From Calditrichia bacterium (GTDB lineage: Bacteria > Calditrichota > Calditrichia > RBG-13-44-9 > J075): DNA of 64,000 bases. Position numbers and translations under genes: made by a program. Positions within the stretch are counted from its first letter, which is position 1; every line of letters begins with the position of its first letter. The notes under the pieces were generated by a model. That model had not been told where the DNA came from. It made no database searches and worked only from the letters and a program-made list of their open reading frames with translations. Below are positions 23,825 to 31,854 of this stretch, piece by piece. The stretch covers positions 62,001 through 126,000 of the forward strand of contig JACKAP010000014.1 of NCBI GenBank assembly GCA_020635015.1. The letters run 5' to 3'.

Positions 23825-24568
23825 TCAATCCCCCCGCTCCAACTCGCGGAAGGAGAAGACCCGGTCGCTGATCTTGACGTCGAACTGCATTTCCAGCAGC
23901 CGGATCTCGGTCTGGCGACCTTCCTTGATATCGTTGTGCATCACCCATCGGGTGGGGATCTTGCGGTTGCCGATCACTTTATGGTCGCTGTAAAGGAGAT
24001 GGCGGATCCGTTCGCCTTTTTCATCGAAATAATCGATCCGCGCCGGAAGGTTGTCGCCGACCCGGACCCAGTAGAGCAGCCGGCCCCACACCACCGGGGC
24101 ATCCGGATGGGGCTGCAACTCAATTTTCCAGCATTCGGCCGACTCGACCGTATCTTTTCCCAGCAGCGTCATGGTATAATCTTGATTGAGATTGGATTCC
24201 CGCACCAGGTCGTCATTGGTAAAATCCGAGCCGTTCCAGGACTGCAACATCATCGACGGCGGCACCTTGATGGTGGTTTCGGTATTCTTGAGGTAGTTCC
24301 ACATCTCGTTGCCGATCTTCAGGGTCTTGTTGCCGGCTTCTTTCTTGGGCGCGCGGATCACGATCAGGGCTTTTTCATTGCCGACCCACCAACTCTCCAT
24401 CTTCATGGTGCGGGTGTAGTCCGGCGTGGTCACCGTCATCTCGATGGTGCCGCGGGCGCTGTTGCCTTTCACCGCATCTTCGGCTTTTTTGACGATCTCC
24501 TCGGCCGTCTGGGCAAAGAGGGCCAGGCTCAACAGGGTGCTCAGGATGATCGATTTGCCGTAAAACAT
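23825..24568 (-). CDS. Outer membrane lipoprotein-sorting (LolA-like) protein
   Basis: A 247-residue periplasmic protein: signal peptide MFYGKSIILSTLLSLALFAQ, then TAEEIVKKAEDAVKGNSARGTIEMTV, MESWWVGNEKALIVIRAPKKEAGNKTLKIGNEMWNYLKNTETTIKVPPSMMLQSWNGSDFTNDDLV and the closing strands typical of the LolA-like/DUF4292-type half-barrel. It probably carries a lipid or lipoprotein between the FtsX-type transporter and the barrel protein encoded downstream. The start at 24568 is chosen for AAGGAATTAACA spacing. A near-palindromic operator and a promoter with TTGACA lie just upstream, facing the TetR gene. Confidence 0.88.
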   Translation of the reverse strand: MFYGKSIILSTLLSLALFAQTAEEIVKKAEDAVKGNSARGTIEMTVTTPDYTRTMKMESWWVGNEKALIVIRAPKKEAGNKTLKIGNEMWNYLKNTETTIKVPPSMMLQSWNGSDFTNDDLVRESNLNQDYTMTLLGKDTVESAECWKIELQPHPDAPVVWGRLLYWVRVGDNLPARIDYFDEKGERIRHLLYSDHKVIGNRKIPTRWVMHNDIKEGRQTEIRLLEMQFDVKISDRVFSFRELERGD

Positions 24569-24585
24569 ATTGTTAATTCCTTTTT

Positions 24586-24605
24586 TTGACCGAACGTTCA
24601 ATCAA
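24586..24605. promoter_or_regulatory. Operator 1, probable TetR-family binding site
   Basis: TTGACCGAACGTTCAATCAA is palindromic at 16 of 20 positions (TTGA..GAACGTTC..TCAA). It sits between the -10 of the promoter at 24606-24634 and the ribosome binding site of the LolA-like gene, a repressor position. A similar site precedes the TetR gene. Confidence 0.72.
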
Positions 24606-24634
24606 AACTTAAAAATTGAAATTGGCTTTGTCAA
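24606..24634 (-). promoter_or_regulatory. Promoter of the Lol-like operon
   Basis: On the minus strand a perfect -35 box TTGACA (24629-24634), a 17-bp spacer and a weak -10 TAAGTT (24606-24611). The TetR-type operator begins at the next base downstream. Confidence 0.55.
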
Positions 24635-24663
24635 GGAAGTTTAAAATTAATCAGGCCGTTTCA

Positions 24664-24860
24664 TAGAACGCGGATGACGCAGATGATGCGGATTCTCGCG
24701 GATAATTCTTTCGTGTTGTTGCCACAGAGACACGGAGAACGCAGAGGTTTTTCAGTTGTCAGCCATCAGTTCTCTGTGACCTCCGTGTCTCTGTGCCTAT
24801 CGCTGTTGTGTCATTTCAATATGTTTTATCCGCGAAAATCCGCGTCATCCGCGTTCTATT
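24664..24860. repeat. Family B inverted element with a family A element nested in its loop
   Basis: Outer arms TAGAACGCGGATGACGCAGATG and TCCGCGTCATCCGCGTTCTA. Between them, at 24721-24797, is an inner inverted pair GCCACAGAGACACGGAG / CTCCGTGTCTCTGTG. One element sits inside the other, in the regulatory region between two divergent operons. Confidence 0.85.
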
Positions 24861-24900
24861 CAAAAAATCAAATTGCTTCCGATCTGAAATTTAGTTATTT

Positions 24901-24920
24901 TCAATTGAACGATTGGTTAA
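24901..24920. promoter_or_regulatory. Operator 2, probable autoregulatory TetR site
   Basis: TCAATTGAACGATTGGTTAA matches the reverse complement of operator 1 at 15 of 20 positions, including ATTGAACG. It ends two bases before the AAAGGA of the TetR gene, so binding could block its own expression. Confidence 0.55.
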
Positions 24921-24931
24921 CAAAGGAAAAA

Positions 24932-25519
24932 ATGTCACCGCGAACCGCACAGCAATTGGCCCAGATTCGGCAAAAGACCCGGGAGCGTATTTTGAACTGT
25001 GCGCTGGAATTGTTTGCCGCCAAAGGATTTCACGGCACCTCTATCGAGGCAATTGCCCGTAAGGCGGGCATCTCCAAAGGGTTGGCCTATCACTATTTTT
25101 CCGGCAAGGAAAAGATCCTGGAAGCACTGATGCGCCAGGGCATCGAGGCGATGGATCAATTGATGTCCGATGCCGGGCAGATCGAAGATCCTCACCAGCG
25201 GATCGTGGTGCTGATCGAACGCACCTTCGCCCACACCCGGCAGGATGAACACTTCTGGCGGCTCTACTTCAGCCTGCTGCTCCAACCGGAGGTCTGGGAG
25301 GATTTCCATTCACTGTTCGCCGATTTCTTCACCCGGGTGGTAGGCGATTTCGAAATGCTGCTGCAGGCGGCCGGAGCGGCTGACCCGCAGAGTGAAGCCT
25401 ATCTCCTCGCCGCCCTGTTCGACGGCATCGCCCTGCATTTTATGATCGGGAGGAAGGATTATCCGTTGGAAACAGTTAAGAATGCCTTGATTCGGCGCTA
25501 TAGCCGGAAGAACCTGTGA
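24932..25519 (+). CDS. TetR/AcrR family transcriptional regulator
   Basis: A 195-residue regulator. The N-terminal DNA-binding domain (~15-65) has RILNCALELFAAKGFHGTSIEAIARKAGISKGLAYHYFSGKEKIL, a textbook TetR helix-turn-helix; the rest is an all-helical ligand-binding domain with HFWRLYFSLLLQPEVWEDF. The ATG at 24932 is preceded by AAAGGA; upstream codons in frame come from repeat DNA. It is divergent from the Lol-like operon and flanked by two matching operator-like sites, so it probably represses both. The effector is unknown; lipid-like ligands are common in this regulator type. Confidence 0.92.
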   Translation: MSPRTAQQLAQIRQKTRERILNCALELFAAKGFHGTSIEAIARKAGISKGLAYHYFSGKEKILEALMRQGIEAMDQLMSDAGQIEDPHQRIVVLIERTFAHTRQDEHFWRLYFSLLLQPEVWEDFHSLFADFFTRVVGDFEMLLQAAGAADPQSEAYLLAALFDGIALHFMIGRKDYPLETVKNALIRRYSRKNL

Positions 25520-25601
25520 AAGAAACACCGGATATCATATCAATACAGCATCAGATGATCTCTCATAAACATCAAACGAGCCGTGCCTGAAAATTAAAGA
25601 T

Positions 25602-25844
25602 TTACTTGGATTTTCTGAACGTCACGACATAGTATAAAGTCACGGATTGTCTGGCACCAAATATTGAAGCCAAGCAACCCGGATTGGTTACGACACCGAC
25701 CTCATCAACCCGTTGGAATTCCCATCCCTGCGCCGCATACTCGTTTGCGAGTGTTTCCAGGTATGTTGCCGCTTCATTGCCTTTTTGAGCTTTCGCCGCC
25801 ACCTGCACATTGGGCGGTATCTGCACCATTTTGTATTCGTACAT
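25602..25844 (-). CDS. DUF4177-like small protein
   Basis: An 80-residue protein starting MYEYKMVQIPPN, containing ATYLETLANEYAAQGWEFQRVDEVGVVTNPGCLASIFG and ending SVTLYYVVTFRKSK. The pattern (KMVxIP ... LNxxxxxGWExxxV ... YYVxTFRK) is that of DUF4177/DUF2846-like small proteins of unknown role. GAGGAGGT stands before the ATG. It has no signal peptide; Gly-Ala-rich FGARQS separates the two strands. It appears monocistronic. Confidence 0.75.
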   Translation of the reverse strand: MYEYKMVQIPPNVQVAAKAQKGNEAATYLETLANEYAAQGWEFQRVDEVGVVTNPGCLASIFGARQSVTLYYVVTFRKSK

Positions 25845-26036
25845 GGGTAACCTCCTCGTTTATCCGGTGTGATCGGTTAAGGAAAAAATTGCCAGGCACG
25901 GCGTCGTTATTTTCAGTGATGATAAATTTGCGAATCATGCTCGGACACTTTGCAACATTTATATATGTATTGTGAGAATCCGATATAGAAAACAATATTA
26001 GTCCGTTAAATTTAAGAGTCAAGCACAATCATTTTC

Positions 26037-26060
26037 TAGGGCGTGTTGACATTTAGCCAG
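26037..26060. mobile_element. Solo end of the MITE-like element
   Basis: The 24 bases from TAGGGCGTGTTGACATTTAG onward are identical to the ends of the element at 14777-14940. No matching second end was found within ~500 bp. The rest of the 712-bp gap 25845-26557 contains no supportable gene; a run of broken frames on the minus strand around 26240-26530 may be a decayed gene. Confidence 0.7.
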
Positions 26061-26557
26061 CACCCCAGGCCGTTTTACGCCCTTATCACCGGTCGATTAC
26101 GATTGGCTGCTCAGGCTGCGAAGTTATTTTTTTCGGGTTGGAAATCGCTTACAGCGCTCTTAATTTAACAGCAGATGAGACGGGTTAATCGTCGGGATAT
26201 CGTTTAGCCTATGATCAATATTGGATGTTTTATCCGGTGAACAGGACGTGGATGTGGAAACGAATTTGGCTGCTTTCTTCAACGGCATTCAGCATTTCTT
26301 AAATCAGTGTCTCTTCTCTCTGCACAAGTTGCTTGATGGCTCATGCGCCATATCCCACTTGCAGGTGGCAAAACCGCTTTATCCTGTTTTGAAACGGTTT
26401 TACTGCCAACCAGACATCTTCCAACCTCTCTTTCAAATCGGCAGCATCTCCAAGAATTTTCCAACCTTTTTTTCCTCCTTTTCGAATTTGACTAAACCCG
26501 ATATAGATCAAATACGACCCGGACAATATCCACTATTGTCGATTCTCTGGAGGAAAC

Positions 26558-27571
26558 ATGAAAAGATACCTATTGCTGCTCACCCTTTTCGGATTACTAC
26601 TTAGCTGTTCGTCCTCGCAACCGCCCATCAGCCATTTACAGCAGGATATCCCCGCTCAGCCGCCGGACGCTAATGGTTCGCTCGATTCGCAACTGGGCAT
26701 CCTGACCCAGCAGATCGTCTCCAGCCTGTCCCAGGAAAAGAAATCGCGGATTGCGGTCATCGAGTTTTCCAACCTGCAGGGGCAGATTACCGAGTTGGGC
26801 CGCTACCTGGCGGAAGAGTTGATCACCCGGCTCTACCGCACCCGTCAGTTCGATGTGATCGAACGGCAAATGCTCAACAAGGTGCTGGCCGAACACCAAT
26901 TGGGCATGTCGGGCATCATCGACGCCAGTTCTGCCAAAGAACTGGGCAAAATACTGGGGGTTGACGCAATCGCCACCGGCACGGTGACCGATCTGGCCGA
27001 TCGGATCAAAATTCATGCCCGCCTGATCTCCACCGAAACCGGTAGCGTATTTTCCGTCGCCTCCGTGGCAGTGGATAAGGACGAGACAGTACGGAAACTT
27101 CTCGGTGAACCGTTGCCGGATGCGAACCACGATCTTGCGGAACCCAACGAAGCACCGGCGGCCTTGAATGCGTCGATTCAGCTCATTGAGAAAGACGGGG
27201 TGCGGCTGGAGGTAAGCGGCTGCGAACTGCAAAACCGCACCTTAACGATCCACCTGACCATCACCAACCTGCGCGAGGATAACCGGGATTTTATGATCCA
27301 ATATGGAAACCCGCCGACAAAAATATATGACAACCTCGGCAACGAATACTGGATGGCTTCTGCGGAAATGGCCAACACCCAGGTTACCTTCCATCAACGA
27401 GGCAGCGGGTACCAGTCGATAAACAAAAAGCTGGTGCCGGGGGTGGCGGTCGCGACAGCGCTGATTTTTGAAAATATCTCTGCCCAAACTTCCCAAATTT
27501 CGCTGTTGGAGATGAATTGCGGCCGGAAACTCGGCATGCTGGAATTCCGCAATATTCCGGTGAATCAATAA
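26558..27571 (+). CDS. FlgO/CsgG-like lipoprotein
   Basis: A 337-residue lipoprotein: signal MKRYLLLLTLFGLLLSC with lipobox and Cys17. Then a low-complexity linker and a domain (~50-180) with SRIAVIEFSNLQGQITELGRYLAEELITRLYRTRQFDVIERQMLNKVLAEHQLGMSGIIDASSAKELGKILGVDAIATGTVTD, the FlgO/CsgG nucleotide-binding-like fold used by outer-membrane assembly lipoproteins. The C-terminal ~130 residues form a beta-rich domain (VRLEVSGCELQNRTLTIHLTITN) like those of DUF4352-type modules. CTGGAGGAAAC precedes the ATG. Followed after 36 bp by the SH3 protein, probably co-transcribed. No curli or flagellar genes are nearby, so the function is open. Confidence 0.8.
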   Translation: MKRYLLLLTLFGLLLSCSSSQPPISHLQQDIPAQPPDANGSLDSQLGILTQQIVSSLSQEKKSRIAVIEFSNLQGQITELGRYLAEELITRLYRTRQFDVIERQMLNKVLAEHQLGMSGIIDASSAKELGKILGVDAIATGTVTDLADRIKIHARLISTETGSVFSVASVAVDKDETVRKLLGEPLPDANHDLAEPNEAPAALNASIQLIEKDGVRLEVSGCELQNRTLTIHLTITNLREDNRDFMIQYGNPPTKIYDNLGNEYWMASAEMANTQVTFHQRGSGYQSINKKLVPGVAVATALIFENISAQTSQISLLEMNCGRKLGMLEFRNIPVNQ

Positions 27572-27607
27572 GTTTTGTGGATTAACAAACACAAAAGGAG
27601 GTGGGAA

Positions 27608-29071
27608 ATGAAAGTCATTGTCATTGCTGCGCTGATTGCCGCCATGCTGACCTTTGCCAACAACTTTTTCCAAAAAGATGAACGGATTTTTGATGCTGAA
27701 CCTTATCCAACCAAACTGATCCATAAGACCGACCTCTTTTCCAATCATTTCGACCAGGGCACCCATGAAGAATGGGCCAGTATTTCTATCGGAACCGCCG
27801 CCGCCGGCACGCCGGTGAAAGTGATGGAACCCGGCCGGTTGCAGTGGTATAAAATCCAGCTCGCCGACGGCACCATGGGCTGGGTGCCGGAGGAAAACCT
27901 GCAAGCTTCAAAAGAAGGACTGATCCGGCGCGCCCGGAACAAGCATGTTCATCTCTGGGATAACCTGGATTTCCGCAACCGGAAAACGATTAAGGAAGTC
28001 AACGGGCGCGAATGGGTGACCCGCCTGGAGACAGCCTCTCCGAAGCTGAGCCGGGGCGGCACCCCGATGCATTTCTCCCGAATCCGCACCGAGGACGGCA
28101 CCAGCGGCTGGGTGGACGACTATGACATCGAGCGGGTCGGCTGGAAGCAGCCCCGCCTGATCGACCGGCAGGAATGGCGCTTCAATAAAAGCGCTTTCCT
28201 GGCCGACTGGCAGGGCAAGCCGGTGGATGAATTTATCCAAAAATTTGCCGAGCCCGCCGCCATTCAACATAACAACGGCCGGGATATTTATTTCTTCAAC
28301 AATATTTTTCTCTATGATGGCGACCGTAAAGAAATGGGCATCCAGGCAATTGCCCGTTCCGGGGTCATCGAGGAGATCGGCCGCACCGGGCGGGTGACCA
28401 AGTGGATCGGCTATTTCCCGCTCAGCGAAGCCCTGCGTATTCCGTTTGTCATCAACCACATCTGGGGCATATTCGATTTGGCCCATAATGATTCCTATGA
28501 CAACTATGGCGATGCCATCAGCAGGGATCTGTTCGACATGCCCGGGTGGGCCAAATTTATTATCGCAATTGTGTTCATCGGCATTTTCCTGGCGCTGTTT
28601 TATATCATCCTGTATGTGCCTTATTTTGTGACGGAAAAGATCGCCTACCGCATTAGCCTGAACCGCAAGCTGAACAATGGGATCATCGGGACCATCGGAA
28701 CCGTCGGGGCGATTGTGTTGGGATATCTTTATTTCGTTTTTGTGAATGTGAACATCGGGGTGTTCAATAATTGGTTTTTGCTGCATTTTTTGTTCGCCCT
28801 GGGAATGACGGTCGGGTTTATCGGCAAATGGCGAAATGACCTGCTGTATCAGCGCTGTCAGAGGTGCCGCTACTGGTCCGGCACCGACAACGGCTCGGAT
28901 CTGGTTAGCCGCACCCATAAAACCTTGACCACCACCTACAGCAGCGGACGTAAAACCGTCGACCACGGCACTGCCGAAACCTGGATCGACCACCGCCTCT
29001 GCGCCAATAATCAGTGCGGATTTTCCTGGGATGTGGTGCGGAACTACTTCTCCGGGTGGTCGAGGAATTGA
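27608..29071 (+). CDS. SH3-domain membrane protein with C-terminal cysteine pairs
   Basis: A 487-residue protein: an N-terminal hydrophobic segment (MKVIVIAALIAAMLTFA), two bacterial SH3-like modules (~65-105 with YKIQLADGTMGWVPEENLQ; ~115-175 with RIRTEDGTSGWVDDYDI), a linker domain, and three membrane helices (~315-345, ~365-385, ~390-410). The cytoplasmic tail carries CQRC and CANNQC, possibly a zinc ribbon. The ATG at 27608 is chosen for GGAGGTGGG. Bacterial SH3 modules usually bind cell-wall peptides or extracytoplasmic partners. The combination suggests sensing or scaffolding at the inner membrane, but I do not recognise the family. Confidence 0.7.
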   Translation: MKVIVIAALIAAMLTFANNFFQKDERIFDAEPYPTKLIHKTDLFSNHFDQGTHEEWASISIGTAAAGTPVKVMEPGRLQWYKIQLADGTMGWVPEENLQASKEGLIRRARNKHVHLWDNLDFRNRKTIKEVNGREWVTRLETASPKLSRGGTPMHFSRIRTEDGTSGWVDDYDIERVGWKQPRLIDRQEWRFNKSAFLADWQGKPVDEFIQKFAEPAAIQHNNGRDIYFFNNIFLYDGDRKEMGIQAIARSGVIEEIGRTGRVTKWIGYFPLSEALRIPFVINHIWGIFDLAHNDSYDNYGDAISRDLFDMPGWAKFIIAIVFIGIFLALFYIILYVPYFVTEKIAYRISLNRKLNNGIIGTIGTVGAIVLGYLYFVFVNVNIGVFNNWFLLHFLFALGMTVGFIGKWRNDLLYQRCQRCRYWSGTDNGSDLVSRTHKTLTTTYSSGRKTVDHGTAETWIDHRLCANNQCGFSWDVVRNYFSGWSRN

Positions 29072-29082
29072 GGAATGGTGAA

Positions 29083-29228
29083 TGGGTTGATGGGTGAATG
29101 GGTGAATGGGTTGATGGGTTAATACATTGCCGTCATTTCGAACGTAGTTTGTGAGAAATCTTTTCAGCAAACAACTTTATTCACAGAGTAGTTTCCCATT
29201 AACCCATTCACCCATCAACCCATTAACA
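29083..29228. repeat. Inverted GGGTGAAT / CCCATTCA arrays with a family L fragment inside
   Basis: Left arm 29083-29120 (GTGAATGGGTTGATGGG words), right arm 29197-29228 (CCCATTAACCCATTCACCC). Between them is GTCATTTCGAACGTAGTTTGTGAGAAATC (29128-29156), a partial copy of the L element seen at 9251 and 63876. Confidence 0.8.
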
Positions 29229-29267
29229 GAATTTTACACAACACACATTTTTTCCACGGGAGGAATC

Positions 29268-30434
29268 ATGTTTGGAGATGAATTATTGAAAGCCAACAAA
29301 GCGCTGGTAAATGGTGATTACCAGAAAGCGCTGAAACATTATTTCAAAGCAGAAAAAACGGCGCCCTGGGATGCCCATATCCCTTTTGGCATCGGGAATA
29401 CCTATTTCTCGATGGGGGATTATGATAAGGCCTTAACCTATCTCAATAAAGCGGTCGCCAGCGATCCGAAATATGCGAATGCCTATAACCTGATCGGGAA
29501 TATTTATTTTAACCGCAAGGAATTCGATCTCAGTGTCGATTTCTATAAAAAAGCACTCGGCCTGGATCCCAGTGTCATCAATTATTATACCAATCTTGCC
29601 AATGTGTTTTTCCAAATGGAAGATTACCCGAGTGTGATCAATACCCTGGGGATGATTGTGCCGGAGCGGGTAATCGACGACGGCTTGTATAATATGATCG
29701 GCGTTTCTTACCTCTACCTGGGGCATTTTGAAGACGCCATAAGCTATTTCCGGAAGGCAGTCGGGATTAATCCGAATGTCGGCAATTATTACTACCACTT
29801 ATCGATTGCCAACCGGAACCAGGGCAACTTCGAAACAGCGCTGCAGTATGCCCGGAAGTACGTGCAGTTGGAGCCGGAGCGCAGTGAAGGCTATCAGGAA
29901 CTGGGGGCAGTATTACTCGACCTCGAAATTTACGATCAGTCGATTCAAAGCTACGAAAAAGCAATTGAACTGGCGCCGGACAATGCAATTTATTACAAAC
30001 AATTGGCCGATGTCTACACCTGGATCGACGAATATGATCAGGCGATTCTGAATTATCAGGAAGCGATTAAGCTGGAACCGCAATGGGCCGAGTGCTATAA
30101 CCTGATCGGGGATATGTATTATTTCAAAGAGGACTTCGAGGAAGCCAAAGCCTATTACCGGAAAACCGTCGAGATCGATCCCGACTTTGCCCAGGCTTAC
30201 AACAATCTGGGCGGGGCAGCCCTGCGCGATCAGGATTACCAGCAGGCAGTCTCTTTTTTTAAAAAAGCGATTGAAATTGATCCCGAATCGGATATCTTCT
30301 TTGATAATCTGGCACACGCTTATGCCGGCCTGCAGCAATATGACCGGGCGATTGCCAGTGTAAAAAAGGCCATTTCACTTAATCCGGGGGATGATGATTA
30401 TCAGACCCACCTGGAGGAGTTGGTGGCACATTGA
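29268..30434 (+). CDS. TPR-repeat protein
   Basis: A 388-residue protein made almost wholly of 34-residue tetratricopeptide repeats, about eleven in a row from residue 6 (KANKALVNGDYQKALKHYFKAEKTAPWD) to the end (AIASVKKAISLNPGDDDYQTHLEEL). No signal peptide or membrane helix, so it is probably a cytoplasmic scaffold. GGGAGGA lies before the ATG at 29268; upstream codons in frame come from a word repeat and are rejected. Its stop is 22 bp before the galactokinase start, suggesting co-transcription. Binding partners cannot be inferred. Confidence 0.88.
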   Translation: MFGDELLKANKALVNGDYQKALKHYFKAEKTAPWDAHIPFGIGNTYFSMGDYDKALTYLNKAVASDPKYANAYNLIGNIYFNRKEFDLSVDFYKKALGLDPSVINYYTNLANVFFQMEDYPSVINTLGMIVPERVIDDGLYNMIGVSYLYLGHFEDAISYFRKAVGINPNVGNYYYHLSIANRNQGNFETALQYARKYVQLEPERSEGYQELGAVLLDLEIYDQSIQSYEKAIELAPDNAIYYKQLADVYTWIDEYDQAILNYQEAIKLEPQWAECYNLIGDMYYFKEDFEEAKAYYRKTVEIDPDFAQAYNNLGGAALRDQDYQQAVSFFKKAIEIDPESDIFFDNLAHAYAGLQQYDRAIASVKKAISLNPGDDDYQTHLEELVAH

Positions 30435-30456
30435 CAGGATTTACAGGATAAACTCG

Positions 30457-31725
30457 ATGGACATCCGGAAAAATGAAGCCCTATTCCGCCGGATCTACGG
30501 ACCGGATCCGGCGATTTTGGAAAAACAATATCACCGCTACGATCGGCTGGCAAAGCAGCATACCCGCTATTTCGGGGATGGAGAGCAGCACTGCTTCAGC
30601 GTCCCGGGGCGCACCGAGATCGGGGGTAATCACACCGACCACAATCATGGCCGGGTGCTGGCTGCAAGCGTCAGCCTCGATGCCATCGCCGTTGCGGCAA
30701 AGCATGATGATAATCGGGTGGTTTTGTATTCGGAGGGATATGACGGGCCTTTTTCAGTCGACCTGACCCGGCTGGAAGTGGTGACCGCAGAGCGGGAAAC
30801 CACCGCGGCGTTAATCCGCGGTATTGCAGCGAGGTTCCGGGAACTCGGCTACCGCATCGGCGGCTTCAACGCCTGCCTCACCAGCGCGGTGCTGCCCGGC
30901 TCGGGGCTGAGCTCTTCCGCAGCGGTGGAGGTGCTGATCGGCACGATTTTCAATGTCTTATTTAACGACGGAACCATCCCGCCTGAGACCATCGCCGCCA
31001 TCGGTCAGTATGCGGAAAACCATCATTTCGGAAAGCCTTGCGGCCTGATGGACCAGATGGCCTGCGCGGTAGGTGGGATCGTTCACATCGATTTTAAAGA
31101 TCCGCAACAGCCCCTGGTAGAAAAGGTAGACTTTGATTTTGCGGCCCAACAGTACCGCCTGCTGGTGGTGAATACCGGAGGCAGCCACGCCGATCTGACC
31201 GCCGACTACGCCGCGATCCCGGCCGAGATGAAAGCGGTGGCCCGGGCGCTGGGGACTGCGGTATGCCGGGATATCATGCCGGAAGATCTGTTGATGAATA
31301 TGGCGGTGCTGCGGGAGCAGGTCGGTGACCGGGCCCTGCTGCGCGCGCTGCATTTCCTGGGAGACAACGAGCGGGTGACCGCGCAGGTGACCGCGCTGAA
31401 AGCGGGCGATTTCTCCGGTTTCCTGCAACTGGTTCGCGAATCGGGAAATTCCTCCTTCAAATGGCTGCAAAATATTTATAGCGGGAATGATGGTCACGAG
31501 CAGGGGGTGGCATTGGCCCTGGCGCTGAGCGAGCAGTATATCGCCACGGTTGGCCAAGGCGCCTGCCGGGTGCACGGAGGCGGGTTTGCCGGCACCATCC
31601 AGGTGTATCTCCCGGAAAGTGCAGTGCCGGAATACGTTAAGCAGATCGAAGCCGTCTTCGGACCGGAAAGCGCAATGGTGCTGAATATCCGCCCACTCGG
31701 CGCGGTACATATTTCTGATATATAG
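30457..31725 (+). CDS. galK: Galactokinase
   Basis: A 422-residue GHMP kinase: galactokinase signature PGRTEIGGNHTDHNHG (50-65), ATP-binding LPGSGLSSSAAVEV (~145), CGLMDQMACAVGG (~190) and the C-terminal GACRVHGGGFAGTIQVYLP. It phosphorylates galactose to galactose-1-phosphate in the Leloir pathway; related sugars cannot be excluded. The ATG at 30457 follows ACAGGAT. It is longer at the N-terminus than E. coli GalK, with ~40 extra helical residues before the signature. An aldose 1-epimerase lies 12 kb away; galT and galE are not in the window. Confidence 0.88.
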   Translation: MDIRKNEALFRRIYGPDPAILEKQYHRYDRLAKQHTRYFGDGEQHCFSVPGRTEIGGNHTDHNHGRVLAASVSLDAIAVAAKHDDNRVVLYSEGYDGPFSVDLTRLEVVTAERETTAALIRGIAARFRELGYRIGGFNACLTSAVLPGSGLSSSAAVEVLIGTIFNVLFNDGTIPPETIAAIGQYAENHHFGKPCGLMDQMACAVGGIVHIDFKDPQQPLVEKVDFDFAAQQYRLLVVNTGGSHADLTADYAAIPAEMKAVARALGTAVCRDIMPEDLLMNMAVLREQVGDRALLRALHFLGDNERVTAQVTALKAGDFSGFLQLVRESGNSSFKWLQNIYSGNDGHEQGVALALALSEQYIATVGQGACRVHGGGFAGTIQVYLPESAVPEYVKQIEAVFGPESAMVLNIRPLGAVHISDI

Positions 31726-31848
31726 TTTTTTAGCCACAGAGCCACGGAGAGCACAGAGAACAGACAATAATCGCCAAAAAACTGATCACTGACAACTGAT
31801 CGCTGACAACACAAACTCTGTGATCTCTGTGACTCTGTGGCTAAAAAA
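31726..31848. repeat. Family A inverted element (CACAGAG words)
   Basis: Arms TTTTTTAGCCACAGAGCCACGG and GTGACTCTGTGGCTAAAAAA, with ACTGATCACTGACAACTGATC words in the loop. It lies between the convergent galactokinase and aldo/keto reductase genes. Confidence 0.88.
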
Positions 31849-31854
31849 ATGCTA

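Noticed and set aside
26221..26604. Possible gene in the 25845-26557 gap, either strand
   Set aside because: The plus-strand frame has no domain and overlaps a well-supported lipoprotein start. The minus strand shows fragments (DLKERLEDVWLAVKP; REETLI then a stop) in changing frames, at best a decayed gene.
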